Positions 40,324-53,654 of a stretch of DNA of 64,000 nucleotides are shown here, piece by piece. Source of the stretch: Microglena sp. YARC (lineage: Eukaryota; Chlorophyta; Chlorophyceae; Chlamydomonadales; Chlamydomonadaceae); NCBI GenBank assembly GCA_022414725.1, contig CM039466.1, forward strand, positions 33,731,174 to 33,795,173. Direction: 5' to 3'. Every line of letters starts with the position of its first letter. Within the stretch, counting starts at the first letter, position 1. Both the position numbers and the translations under genes were made by a program. Below the pieces are notes generated by a model, which did not search any database, was not told the DNA's origin, and saw only the letters and a list, made by a program, of their open reading frames with translations.

Positions 40324-43300
40324 GGGGTGGGATTTGACCTCCAAGCTTCTGGAATATACCAGGACAATATTTTGTTGAAAACTCATGTATATAATGGTGC
40401 CTGTTATGATTAGCCTTGATTCGTAGCTTTTTCTTCATTTTGCAGCTTTTTCTTGATGTCGCAGCTTTTTCTTGATGTCACAGCTTTTTCTTGATGTCGC
40501 AGCTTTTTCTTCCTTGTTGATCACATGTCCAGGAACTTATTTTTACCATCCTTTCCGACTACAACCATCACAGGGGTGCTTACAAGTCAACCCCCTCAGC
40601 CCACATCTACCCCCCCCCCCCCCCCACACACACACACACACAGCTACCCCCCCCCCCCCCTCCTCCCCACCCACCCACCCACCCACCCAACCCCTCCCTC
40701 CCAACAACCCCAACCCCAACATCAATTCCCCCAGCTCACAGCTACTTCCCCCCTCCCCACCCCCCAAGCCACATCTACCTCATCACAGGGATGCTTGCAA
40801 GTCACCCCCAACCCAACCCAACCCAACCCAATGCTACCCCCCAACCCATACCCAAACCCAAACCCCAATCCCCCAACCCATATGTACCCACATCTATCCC
40901 CCCCCCCCAACCCAACCCAACCCAACCCACATCTACGCCCCCCCAAACCCAAAATCCAAACCCAAACCCAAACCCAAACCCACATATACCCCCCCCCAAC
41001 CCCCCCCAACCACATATACCCCCCAACCCCAACCCCAACCCCCCACCCACATCTACCTCATCACAGGGATGCTTGCAAGTCATATTGGATCTCATACGTG
41101 GGCCGGATTACTTGGTAGTATCCGCTACCCATCTCTTCATTTCCCTGGCATACACCAACTCGTTTGTGAAGAATGTTGCCCGCCAGGAGGGTTTCCTTCC
41201 GCTATGTTCAAGGCAAATTTGAACTTGAGTAATGTATGCTTGGCCAACCTGAGTGTCACAACTTGAACTCGAATTTGTTTACATGGCTCCAGCCAGCAAT
41301 TTGGCTGCTCGCCGTCTTCAGCAGGAGTAATCATTATCGGGAAATTTAAACCTGAACAAATCGTTTGAGGCAAAGTTGAAGTGTTTAAGATTTGGTTTGA
41401 GGCATGCGATGGTGATGCTGCAAGATAAGTGTGTTTGTGAATACTTGAACTTGGGTACATGGCTCCAGCCAACAATTAGAATGCTCACAGTCTTCAGCAG
41501 TAAAAAACAACTATCATGAAAAATGTAAACCTGAACAAATCGTTTGAGACAAAGGCTCCTGGAGCTAAGGAATATATTGCCTGCATCGGGCCTGCATAGC
41601 TTTTCTTTTCAGGTACGAGCAACAGCTTCTAGGCAGCTCCCCTGACTGCCTGTGCCGCCAGACCTAATGCAAGCTCGTGCTCCTTAAGGCTGACACAATC
41701 AGCTGTCCAGAACTGCTGAAATATTTGAGTGCAGCACAGTCTATGGCACTCACCACCTTCAGTAGAACACCCTTGCCACAGCAACTCAGATCAATACCCT
41801 CATACCACCACCACGTCCTCGCCCCTCATCTCACCACCTTCAGCAGAACACCCTTGCCACAGCAGCTCAGATCAATACCCTCATACCACCACCACGTCCT
41901 CGCCCCTCATCACACCACCTTCAGTAGAACACCCTAGCCACAGCAGCTCAGATCAATACCCTCATACCACCACCACGTCCTCACCCCTCATCTCACCACC
42001 TTCAGTAGAACACCCTTGCCACAGCAGCTAAGATCAATACCCTCATACCACCACCACGTCCTCACCCCTCATCTCACCACCTTCAGTAGAACACCCTAGC
42101 CACAGCAGCTCAGATCAATACCCTCATACCACCACCACGATCAATACCCCCATACTACCAATGCCTCACCCACCACGATCAATACCCCCATACCACCAAT
42201 ACCTCACCCACCACGATCAATACCCCCATACCACCAATACCTCACCCACCACGATCAATACCCCCATACTACCAATGCCTCACCCACCACGATCAATACC
42301 CCCATACTACCACTGCCTCACCCACCATTGCTTCACCCACCACGATCAATACCCCCATATCACCACCACGTCCCTACCCCTCTTGAGCTTGCTTGCCTCA
42401 CCCACCACGATCAAAACCCCTATACCACCACCTCGTCCTCGCCCCCCTTGAGCTTGCCTGCCTCACCCACCACGATCAATACCCCCATATCACCACCACG
42501 TCTTCGCCCATCATCTCACCACCTTGAGCAGAACACCCTTTCCACAGCAGCTCAGATCAATAGCCCCATACTACCAATACCTCACCCACCACGATCAATA
42601 CCCCCATATCACCACCACGTCCCCACCCCTCTTGAGCTTGCTTGCCTCACCCACCACGATCAATACCCCCATACCACCACCTCGTACTCGCCCCCTTGAG
42701 CTTGCCTGCCTCACCCACCACAATCAGTACCCCCATACCACCACCACGTCCCCACCCCTCTTGAGCTTGCTTGCCTCACCCACCACGATCAATACCCCCT
42801 TACCACCACCACGTCCTCGCCCCCCTTGAGCTTGCTTGTCTCACCCACCACGATCAATACCCCCATACCACCACCATTTCCTCGCCCCCCTTGAGCTTGC
42901 CTGCCTCACCCACCATTGCCTCACCCACCACGATCAGTACCCCCATACCACCACCACGTCCCCACCCCTCTTGAGCTTGCTTGCCTCACCCACCACGATC
43001 AATACCCCCATACCACCACCACGTCCTCGCCCCCCTTGAGCTTGCTTGCCTCACCCACCACGATCAATACCCCCATACCACCACCTTGTCCTCACCCCCC
43101 TTGAGCTTGCTTGCAACTCTCCAGTACGTCTCATTTCACCACGTCGTGCAGGAAGGATTCATTCACTGCACTTCAACCACCATCACCACCACCTACCACC
43201 ACCTACCACCACCCACCACCACCACCCACCACCACCACCCACCACCATCACCACCACCTACCACCACCTACCACCACATACCACCACCCACCACCACCAA

Positions 43301-46300
43301 ATCCCACCACCACCACCTTCAACTCTCAAGTACATCTCATTTAACCGTGTCATTCAGGAGGGATTCATTCCTGTGCTGCTCGATATTATGAAGACGTGTG
43401 GGACCAAGGAGCAAGGTCCAACGGTAAGCGCTCTTTCTTGTCATGATAACGCCTGGTGGGGCGTGGTATTAAGGGAGCCTTGTCTTACGGTTGTAGAGAA
43501 CGGGCTGCTACTTTCTGGGATGATATTTCTTGTATTATAATTAATGTTTATTTATTTTTTATTGATATTTCTTGTCTTATTATTCAGGTTTTTAATGGAA
43601 GGGCTCCCCCATTTTGATTCGATTTGTATGAAGTCGTGTGGGCCCAAGAAGCAAGGGTCAATGGTAAGCGCTTGCTTGTATTATATTTCTGTAACTGTAA
43701 CTGGAACAGTATGTACAACAGTACGAATAACAGTATGTACAACACTAGGTACAACACTAGGAACAACAGTGCGAGAAGGTAGCAGATCAGGATGTACGAG
43801 ATATATGGCGGTCACCTAGAATTACAAAATGAAAATTCGCGAGAAATTTGAATACAGACTTTTTGTATTCGATATGAAGAAGACGTGCTGGACCAAGGAG
43901 CAAGGACCAATATTAAGTGATCTTTCTTGTAAAAAATAAAATATAACGCCTAGAGGGGTGTGGTGTAAAAGGGACCCTCCCTTGCGCCCAGCTGGGGAAA
44001 GTCAACATGGCAGACAGCTCTTTCTTGTATTCTATTGCTGTTAGGTCGGGGGGTTCAACTCCCCCTTCGGTCGCCCTAAGCGTTGCAGGTCGTTGTCAAC
44101 CGCGATGGTATCTTGTCCAGTTGAGGTAGATGACCGCTCTCTACCCGGGTACAACGGATTCCCTTAATACCACGCCCCACCAGGCGTTATCATTACCTTT
44201 TATTGCTGTTACATGGAAGAGTTCCCCCAGTTGTTCTTCGTTCTTCATGACGACTTGTGGGATCAAGGAGCAAGGGCCAGCAGTAAGCGCAACGGTATGC
44301 CCCAACACCTGAGGTTGCTGCAGTGTGGGCCCTAGCTGAGCTGTGCCGCAGCAACCATGGCAACCAAGCTTCAACAGCATACACGGATAGATTGTCCATG
44401 ATAAGCCCCTAACCCCTAACCCACACTCACCCACCCCACCACCCCACCCCACCACCACCACACTCACGCACACACCACCACGCACACCACCCCGACACCT
44501 GGCACAGGTTGCAGCAGTGTGGGCCTTAGCTGAGCTGTGCCGCAGCAACCATGGCAACCAAGCCGCTGTCGCTGAGAATGGCGGTATTGAGCTGCTTCTA
44601 CGACTGTTGACTGAACTCCTGACAAACCTACCAGCTGATGGCTGGGCTGATGGGAGGAATGGGGTGAGTGAGGCCATGTGGTAGCATGGCAGGTTCTTAA
44701 TGAAAATGGTGTTGGTAAGCATGGGGTCCCCAGGCCTCCAATTTTGTACTAACCCTGGTCGTTTTTTTTCTGAGAATGGGGCTAGAATAGGGTTTGGCAT
44801 GGGTGCGTGAGTATGGGTGGTAAGGATGGGTGTGGGTGGGTGTATGGGCAGGTTCTGAAAGATAATGGTGATGGTGAGAATGAGAAGGGGGATGGTGAGG
44901 ATGGTGGTGGTGAGAATGAGGATGCTGGTGCGAAAGAGCACTGCAACTGCTGACGAACAAACCAGCTGACGGAAGGAATGGGGTATGTGAGGCAATGCGG
45001 TAGCATGGCAGGTTCTTCATTAAAATGGTGATAGTGAGAATAAGGAAGGTGATGGTGAGGATGGTGGTGGTGAGAATGAGGATGCTGGTGCAGAAGAGGA
45101 CTGCAACTGAATTGCTGACAAACAAACCAGCTGATGGAAGGAATGGGGTATGTGAGGCAATGCGGTAGCATGGCAGGTTCTTCGTTAAAATGGTGATAGT
45201 GAGAATAAGGAAGGTGATGGTGAGGATGGTGGTGGTGAGAATGAGGATGCTGGTGCGAAAGAGCACTGCAACTGCTGACGAACAAACCAGCTGACGGAAG
45301 GAATGGGGTATGTGAGGCAATCCGGTAGCATGGCAGGTTCTTCATTAAAATGGTGGTAGTGAGAATAAGGAAGGTGATGGTGAGGATGGTGGTGGTGAGA
45401 ATGAGGATGCTGGTGCGAAAGAGCACTGCAACTGCTGACTGAATTGCTGACAAACCAACTAGCTGGTGTTAGGAATGGGGTAGGGCAGTGAGGCCATGGG
45501 GTCGCATGGCAGGCTCTTAATGAAAATGGTGATGGTGAGAATGAGGAAGGTGATGGTGAGAATGAGGATGCTGGTGGAAAGGAGCGCTGCAACTGTTGAC
45601 TGAACTCCTGACGAACCAATCCTAAAACCCTAAACCCTAAACCCACATCTAGGTGTCCCATCCTCATGGCCCCAGTGCTGATGGAATAGTGGAGTTAGAA
45701 TATGCCTCTCGGAGCCATATCATGCTGGAAGCCCTCTTACGACTGCAAGCAACGCTGGTGGAATTCAATGACGCTAACAAGAAGCCATTCAGGTAGAGAG
45801 ACTGCCAAAGAACAACAAAGCGGGTCGGTAGGGTTGGGTTTGGTTAAGTTGGGCCTTGGGTTGGGCTGTGGGGTGCGGGGTGGGGTCAGACGTGGCTGTG
45901 ATCCGTTGTATCAATTCGTTTCTCACTGTCTTTGACCATATTGTAGAATTCAATGACGCTAACAAGAAGCCATTCAGGCAAAGAACAAGTCATATGCAGC
46001 GTCGCAAGCGACGCGGAAAATTGGTGGAGTGTGTCGGCAACAGAACGAAAGGTGGCAACAATGGAGCTGACCGAAGCGAGTTAGTTACACGACCGTTGCC
46101 TGACATGTCAGGCTTCAAGTTTATTCCTTTGTTGGTCAAACGGACAAATGGGTAAACATGGGGGCTCCCGCCCCCTTGAAGAGGGGGCTCCGCCAAAAAC
46201 TGACACATAAACAGTTGAGCACACACACATGCTAGCACACACAAACTGCAGGCTGTCTAGGCTAAAGTTACCATTTATAGACAGTATCATATGATGTAGT

Positions 46301-48565
46301 TTGTATGGTACCATATGATATCATACTCGCCTTTGGTCAGCATCATATGATGTCATACTCGCCTTTGGTCAGCATCATATGATATCATACTCGCCTTTGG
46401 TCAGCATCATATGAAATTCCGGTCCCTAATTACAGATGACCGAAAGGTGCATCATTGGTTAAATTGTATGGAATTCAATGACGCTAACAAAAAGCCATTC
46501 AGCAAGAGAGACTTCCAAAGAACAACAAAGCGGTTCAGTGGGGTTGGGTTGGGTTACGTTGGCGCCTTGGGCTCTCACTGTCTTTGATCATATTATGGAA
46601 TTCAATGACGCTAACAAGAAGCCCTTCAGGTAGAGAGACTTCCAAAGAACTAGAAGCGGGTCTGTGTGGTTGGGTTGGGTTGGGTTTCGTTTCTCACTGT
46701 CTTTGATCATATTGTGGAATTCAATGACGCTAACAAGAAGCCCTTCAGGTAGAGAGACTTCCAAAGAACTAGAAGCGGGTCTGTGTGGTTGGGTTGGGTT
46801 TCGTTTCTCACTGTCTTTGATCATATTGTGGGATTCAATGACGCTTACAACAAGCCCTTCAGGTAGAGAGACTGCCATAGAACAACACACGCCACCAACC
46901 ACAACAAAACAACAACACTGTATGCTTGCCCACAGAAACCGACACACAACAGCAACAACAACAACAACAACAACAACAAAGCACCACACATGCTAGCCCG
47001 CATGATACCATCCTCGCCTTTTGTCAGCATCATATGATTTGCCGGTCCCTACTTACAAATGTCCAAAAGGTGCATTGGTAGAGAAGTATGGTCAACTTGT
47101 CAGTCTGTACAATCACATCCCTCATATCTATGAAGTTTACCAGGTAATGATAACGCCTGGTGGGGCGTAGTGTTAAGGGAGCCCGTCGTACGCGGGTGGG
47201 GAGCGGTCTCCTACCTCAACTGGACAAGCTACCATCGCAGTTGACAACGACCTGCAACGCCAAGAGCGACCGAAGGGGGAGTCGAACCCCCGAATCTTCA
47301 TTCTGAGAGTGACTTAGTCTACCACTAGACCAATGTATATCACTGAAAGAGGCTAAGTTTACCACTTGGTTGATTTTTGGCGGAGCTCCTCCTTCAGGGT
47401 GGCTGGATTCCCCAGATTCTCCCCCTTGTCCGTTTGTCCGCCCGACTGACGACCAAGACAAAGCCTGACGCGTCAGCCAACTATCTCATAACTAACTGGC
47501 TTCGGTCAGGTCCATTCCGTTCCCACCTGTCGTTCCGTTGCCAACACTCTCCGCCAATTTTCCACGCGGCTCGCGACGCTGCATAGGACTTGCACCCACC
47601 CAACTCACTTTGTCCCGTCCTGTCCTCACACTCCTTTTCTTGTCTATCGTCTGCAGAGAATCATCTGCCTTGTCGTTGCTGGCACACTGCGTCCTGTCCT
47701 CACACTCCTTTTCTTGTCTATCGTCTGCAGAGAATCATCTGCCTTGTCGTTGCTGGCACACTGCGTCCTGTCCTCACACTCCTTTTCTTGTCTATCATCT
47801 GCAGAGAATCATCTGCCTTGTCGTTGCTGGCACACTGCGTCCTGTCCTCACACTCCTTTTCTTGTCTATCATCTGCAGAGAATCATCTGCCTTGTCGTTG
47901 CTGGCACACTGCGCCCTGTCCTCACACTCCTTTTCTTGTCTATCATCTGCAGAGAATCATCTGCCTTGTCGTTGCTGGCACACTGCGTCCTGTCCTCACA
48001 CTCCTTTTCTTGTCTATCGTCTGCAGAGAATCATCCGCCTTGTCGTTGCTGGCACACTTCGTCCTATCAGCAGCCAAGGTCCCTGATCTCTCCGTTTTGA
48101 CAAGCTTGAGGCTTCTGCCAGCCCTTGCCGCTGCCTTGGGCATGATGGCCGGCCTATCGCAAGATTGTGCAGAGGTTCAACACTTCTTTATCCAGCAGTC
48201 AGAAGATGTTGCCCCCGCTCTCTTCCGCCTGCTGTCTGTCGACGGTGAGCACTCCTTTTCCTTTTCACTTTCACTTTCACTCCCACTCCCACTTCCAATG
48301 AACAGGAGCCCCCGCTCTCTTCCGCCTCTTGTCTGTCGACGGTGAGCACTCCTTTTCACTTTCACTTTCTCTCTCTTTCACTCCCACTCCCACTTCCAAT
48401 GAACAGGAACCCCCGCTCTCTTCCGCCTCTTGTCTGTCGACGGTGAGCACTCCTTTTCACTTTCACTTTCTCTCTCTTTCACTCCCACCCCCACTTTCAA
48501 TGAACAGGAACCCCCGCTCTCTTCTACCTCCTGTCTGTCAACGGTGAGCGCTCCTTTCCTTTTCA

Positions 48566-48634
<69 letters not shown>

Positions 48635-48749
48635 TTTCACCCTCACTCCCACTTTCAATGAACAGGAACCCCCGCTCTGTTCCGCCTACTGTCTGTCGAC
48701 AGTGAGTGCTCCTTTTCCTTTTCACTTATACTCTCTTTCACTCTCTCTC

Positions 48750-48801
<52 letters not shown>

Positions 48802-51800
48802 ACTCTCTCTCTCACTCTCACTTTCAATGAACATGACCCCCCGCTCTCTCCCGCCTCCTGTCTGTTTAAGGTGAGCGCTCCTTTTCCTTTTCACTCACTC
48901 TCACTCTCACTCTCACTCACTTTCACCCACTCACTCTCTCTCACTCTCTTTCACTCACTCTCACTTCACTTCCACTCACTTTCTCTTTCACTCTCACTCC
49001 CACTTATAATGAACAGGAGATGTAGTGAAGTAACTGCATGGACATGACATGTATCTCCACGACTTGACTTGGTAACATGGCTCCAGCCATCAATTTGACT
49101 GCTCGCTGACTGCAGCAGTAAACAAACATTACCAGGAAATCCTGAGGAAATGTTGAAATTCTTGTATCTGCACAACACCCAAGTTATGCCCTGTCATGTA
49201 CTTGTTTCCAGTGACTTTGTTTTGCCGATACCAGGAAAAATGTAAACTTGAACAAATCATTTTAGTATGTTTTGTAAACAATGAACAAATTTAATCTACT
49301 GCCTTCCTAGAATCTTGTAGGTTGCAACTTCATGATCAGCATGGTGGCTGAGGGTCTACCTCCACCTTCACCCCGCCACCACTGCCTCCACCACCTCCAC
49401 ACCACCCACACCACCTCCACCTCCACACCACCCACACCACCTCCACCTCCACACCACCCACACTACCTCCACCTGATTTACTATCTATCTACCAACAGAT
49501 CCTGGTGTTGCATTGGAAGCGTCGCGCTCTCTGGAGTGCCTTGCCATCCGCAGCAACATGCATCACGATGGCGAAGACCGCAGCGAATTCGAGTTGGATG
49601 CTGTGCGTTCTCTTGTCAAAGCCCTTCACTTGAACGGCGGTGGGAGGTCCAACTTGTGGGCAGCCCATGCGTCACAATCCGCCCTCCTGGCCCTCCCTGG
49701 ACAGCCGCCCTCCGCTGTCCCAGGGTCTCAGGGCAGTATGGGATCGTCTCAGCCTGGCCCTGCCAAGTCACCACCCGAGGTTTCCGGGTCCTCTCTGGGC
49801 TTCCAGACAGCTAACGCTGCCACGGTCCGGGAGGCGGCCAATGTGCTGGAGGCGGTCGTAGCTGCAGCCAAGGATTGTATTGCCGCCGCTCTTGTACTGC
49901 CACCTGCAATCACATCAGCGATGGAATTGAGGCCCACTTATCAAGTTGCCAACTCAGCTGCCGTTGCTGATAGCAAGAAAAAGGTGACTAGAAAGGATTT
50001 TTTTTTTCTTTCTTTTCCTTGTCTGTATAAGCTGCAGCCAAGGGTTGCATTGCCGCAGCTCTTGTACTGCCTCCTGAAATCACCTCAGCTCCGGAATTAA
50101 GGCCCAGTTATCTTGTTGCCAACTCGGCTGCTGTTGCTGATAGCAAGAAAAAGGTGACTGGATAAGAAATTTAAAATAAATGGTGTTATTTCTTTTTTTC
50201 TTTCTATATAAGCTGCAGCCAAGGATTGTATCGCCGTCGTTATATGATTACAGTATTGCCTCCTTCAATCACCTGAGCTCCGGAACAGAGGCCCACTTAT
50301 CTGTTTGCCAACTCGGCTGCTGTTGCTGAAAACAAGAAGAAGGTGGCCAGGAAATTAAAAAAAAAAAAAATCAATTAAGATTTGTTTTTTTCTTTGTCTT
50401 TCTTGTCTACTAGCATGTACTAGCGCATATAAAGTATTGTAATTTTCCAAACGAAAAGGGGGGGGGGGGGCAACACATTTTTATTTTCATTCTTTTGTTT
50501 TCTTTTGTTTATTTTATTTTATTTATCTATTTTACACCGACCTCACTAGCATAGTGGCAGATTAAGGTTGTCCACAGCAGCACCCCTGCAACCAGGGTAC
50601 TACATTTTGTCAAATTGGTCAGCGCTTAAAGCGCACAAACGTCAAATTGGTCAGCGCTTAAAGCGCACAAACGTCAAATTGGTCAGCGCTTAAAGCGCAC
50701 AAACGTCAAATTGGTCAGCGCTTAAAGCGCACAAACGTCAAATTGGTCAGCGCTTAAAGCGCACAAACGTCAAATCGGTCAGCGCTTAAAGCGCACAAAC
50801 GTCAAATCGGTCAGCGCTTAAAGCGCACAAACGTCAAATCGGTCAGCGCTTAAAGCGCACAAACGTCAAATCGGTCAGCGCTTAAAGCGCACAAATGTCA
50901 AATCGGTCAGCGCTTAAAGCGCACAAACGTCAAATCGGTCAGCGCTTAAAGCGCACAAACGTCAAATCGGTCAGCGCTTTAAGCGCACAAACGTCAAATT
51001 GGTCAGCGCTTTAAGCGCACAAACGTCAAATTGGTCAGCGCTTTAAGCGCACAAACGTCAAATTGGTCAGCGTTTAAAGCGCACAAACGTCAAATTGGTC
51101 AGCGCTTAAAGTGCACAAACGTCAAATTGGTCAGCGCTTAAAGTGCACAAACGTCAAATTGGTCAGCGCTTAACGAGCACAAACGTCAAATCGGTCAGCG
51201 CTTAACGTGCACAAACGTCAAATTGGTCAGCGCTTAAAGTGCACAAACGTCAAATCGGTCAGCGCTTTGTAGTGCAAAAACTGCGCGCTGCGCCCACAGG
51301 GGTTGAAAAAACTGCCGGGGCGCTTTGGTGGGGCTCAAAAAGTGTGCGCAAAATCGTGCTGCCGCGTGCGCTTTGTAGTACCCTGCCTGCAACTTCATTT
51401 TTCTGCATCCATCAGCCCACAGAACCTGGAACTCTTATCCCTGGTCATCGTTCGCGCTTCTGACCTAAAAAGCATAGCATGGTTGGTTGGTTGGTTGGTT
51501 GACCTCACACACATAGTGACAGATTAAGGTTGTCCACAGCAGCACCCCTGCAACTTCATTCTTCTGTATCCTTCAGCCCACAGAACCTGCAACTCGTGTA
51601 CATGCTGATTGTGCTCGCCTCAATTGTTTCTTTATTTTGAAGGGTCTGGAACTTGCCCGAATAAAGTAAGGGAATTGGCCTGCCTTTCAATAAGGGTGTC
51701 TTGAAAGACAGCATCTGACCTCACAAGCGTCAGGTGGTCTGCATTCATTCATTCATTCAACCATCTCTCCATCCATCCATCAATTCATTCATGCATTTAT

Positions 51801-53114
51801 CCATTTGTGCTCTTACTGCACATCAAGCTGGATATTCAAAGTTGCAGGCTGATTGTCAGTATCGTGCTGTAACTTTTACAATGCTACGCCCCCTGCTACA
51901 CCCACTGGAACCCTGTACAAAAAGCGCTTAAGGCCGCGCTTCGCGCAAAATATCGCTGGAAGGAAGCTGTCCTTGGAGGACGCCTCAAAACAAAACGCTG
52001 CCAGATTCCCATTATTAGTCAGTCAGATGCTCGTTCATTCATGCATGCATTATTTCACCCATCCATTCATCAATCCATTCATGCAGGCGTGCATCCATTC
52101 AACCATCTGTACAGTCATCCATCAATTCATTCATTCATTTATCCATGCGTGGTCATACCTCACATCAAGCTGGATATGCAAAGTTGCAGGCTGATTGTTA
52201 GTTACGTGCTGCAACGTTTACAATGCTACGCCCCCTGCTACACCCACTGGACCCCTGTACAAAAAGCGCTTCAGGCCGCGCTTCGCGCACAATATCGCTG
52301 GAAGGAAGCTGTCCTTGGAGGACGCCGAAAAGCATAACGCTACCAGATTCCCACTTTCTGAACTGGAAAAACAATCTCTGGTCGTGCAACGTGCAGGTGG
52401 TATGTATCTATGATAGAGTCCAGGGGTAGGCCAAGTAGGATAGAGAGATTGCCCAACCGTGATAGGAAGGGCTTAAAAGGAAAAGCATTGATGAACTGAA
52501 ACCCAAACAATTGTTTTCCTGACAGGGGCCCTGAGTTCTTGCTACAGTGATCATGCAACGTGCAAGTGGTGCAGAGGCATGTGTATGTCAATTGGTATAA
52601 GGATCCTGCAGCATATCAACCATCCATCCATCCGTTCATGATCTTCCTGCACATCAAGCTGGATATGCCAAGTTGCAGGCTGATTGTTCGTTTGTGTCAT
52701 CATTTTTTTTTTCAAATCTGAAAGTGGGTTATTTCTAGCTTTATGGTTTTAGGCCTCCTCCAGGGACAGCGTTTTTAAAGCTTCATAGCTTTTAGGACCA
52801 TTTAGGGCCCATTCATTACAGCAGCAATTTGGGCCAAAACGGGGTAAAAAGTAGCGATCGCTATATATAGTGGAAAAACGAATCCCTGCGTGTCATGCAA
52901 TGTGCAGGTGGTGCAGAAGAATGTTTATGTCAAGTGGGATGAGGAGCCTGCAGCATATAAATCATCGGCAGAGGAAAGAGTTTCTGGCAACGGGTCAAAG
53001 GGATACTTGAACCCCAAAGCTCGCTTTCTGCCTGTAATGACCCCTGCAGAAGGAGCAGGAACTGCAGGGGGTGAACTTCAGGTAAAGAAGGGAAGAGCAA
53101 GGCAAGAGGGACAG

Positions 53115-53149
<35 letters not shown>

Positions 53150-53286
53150 AGTGAAAGTGAGTGAAAAGGAAAAGGAGCGCTCACCTTCGACAGACAGGAG
53201 GCGGGAGAGAGCGGGGGGTCATGTTCATTGAAAGTGAGAGAGAGAGTGAGAGAGAGAGTGAAAGAGAGAGTGAAAGAGAGAGTGAA

Positions 53287-53320
<34 letters not shown>

Positions 53321-53612
53321 GGGGGGCAACTGCCATTTTTAATTGCTGCATACTTAGAGGCTGTGCAGAGGGCACAGGATCTGCAGGGGATGAAGTTCAG
53401 GTAAGGAAGGGAGGAGCAAGGCCAGAGAGAGAGAGAGAGGGGCAACTACCATTTTTAATTGCTGCACACCAGGAGGCTGTGCCTGGTGTAGGGGATAGCT
53501 ACTAAAGTGAAACAAGCCCTGTAATGCTGTCTGCAGAAGGCGCAGGAACAGCAGGGGGGGGGGGGGGGGGCGTCAGGCTAGGAAGGGGAGAGGCAGGAGG
53601 GGGAGAGGAGGG

Positions 53613-53654
<42 letters not shown>

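Larger units (their letters stand above)
45793..46890 (+). repeat. Exon-16 3'-edge copies
   Basis: GAATTCAATGACGCTAACAA then GAAGCCATTCAG with GTAGAGAGACT or GCAAAG donors, at about 45946, 46471, 46599, 46720 and 46831. Filler is GGTTGGGTTGGGTT and CTCACTGTCTTTGATCATAT. F and M2 elements interrupt the array. Confidence 0.9.

Noticed and set aside
41685..41770. Possible exon reading [16 protein letters not shown], with a phase that would fit exon 13
   Set aside because: The DNA aligns with the interior of the M1 MITE at 63024-63224 (CTGACACAACCAGCTTTCC then TGTTGAAATCTTGG), and no phase-0 donor follows.
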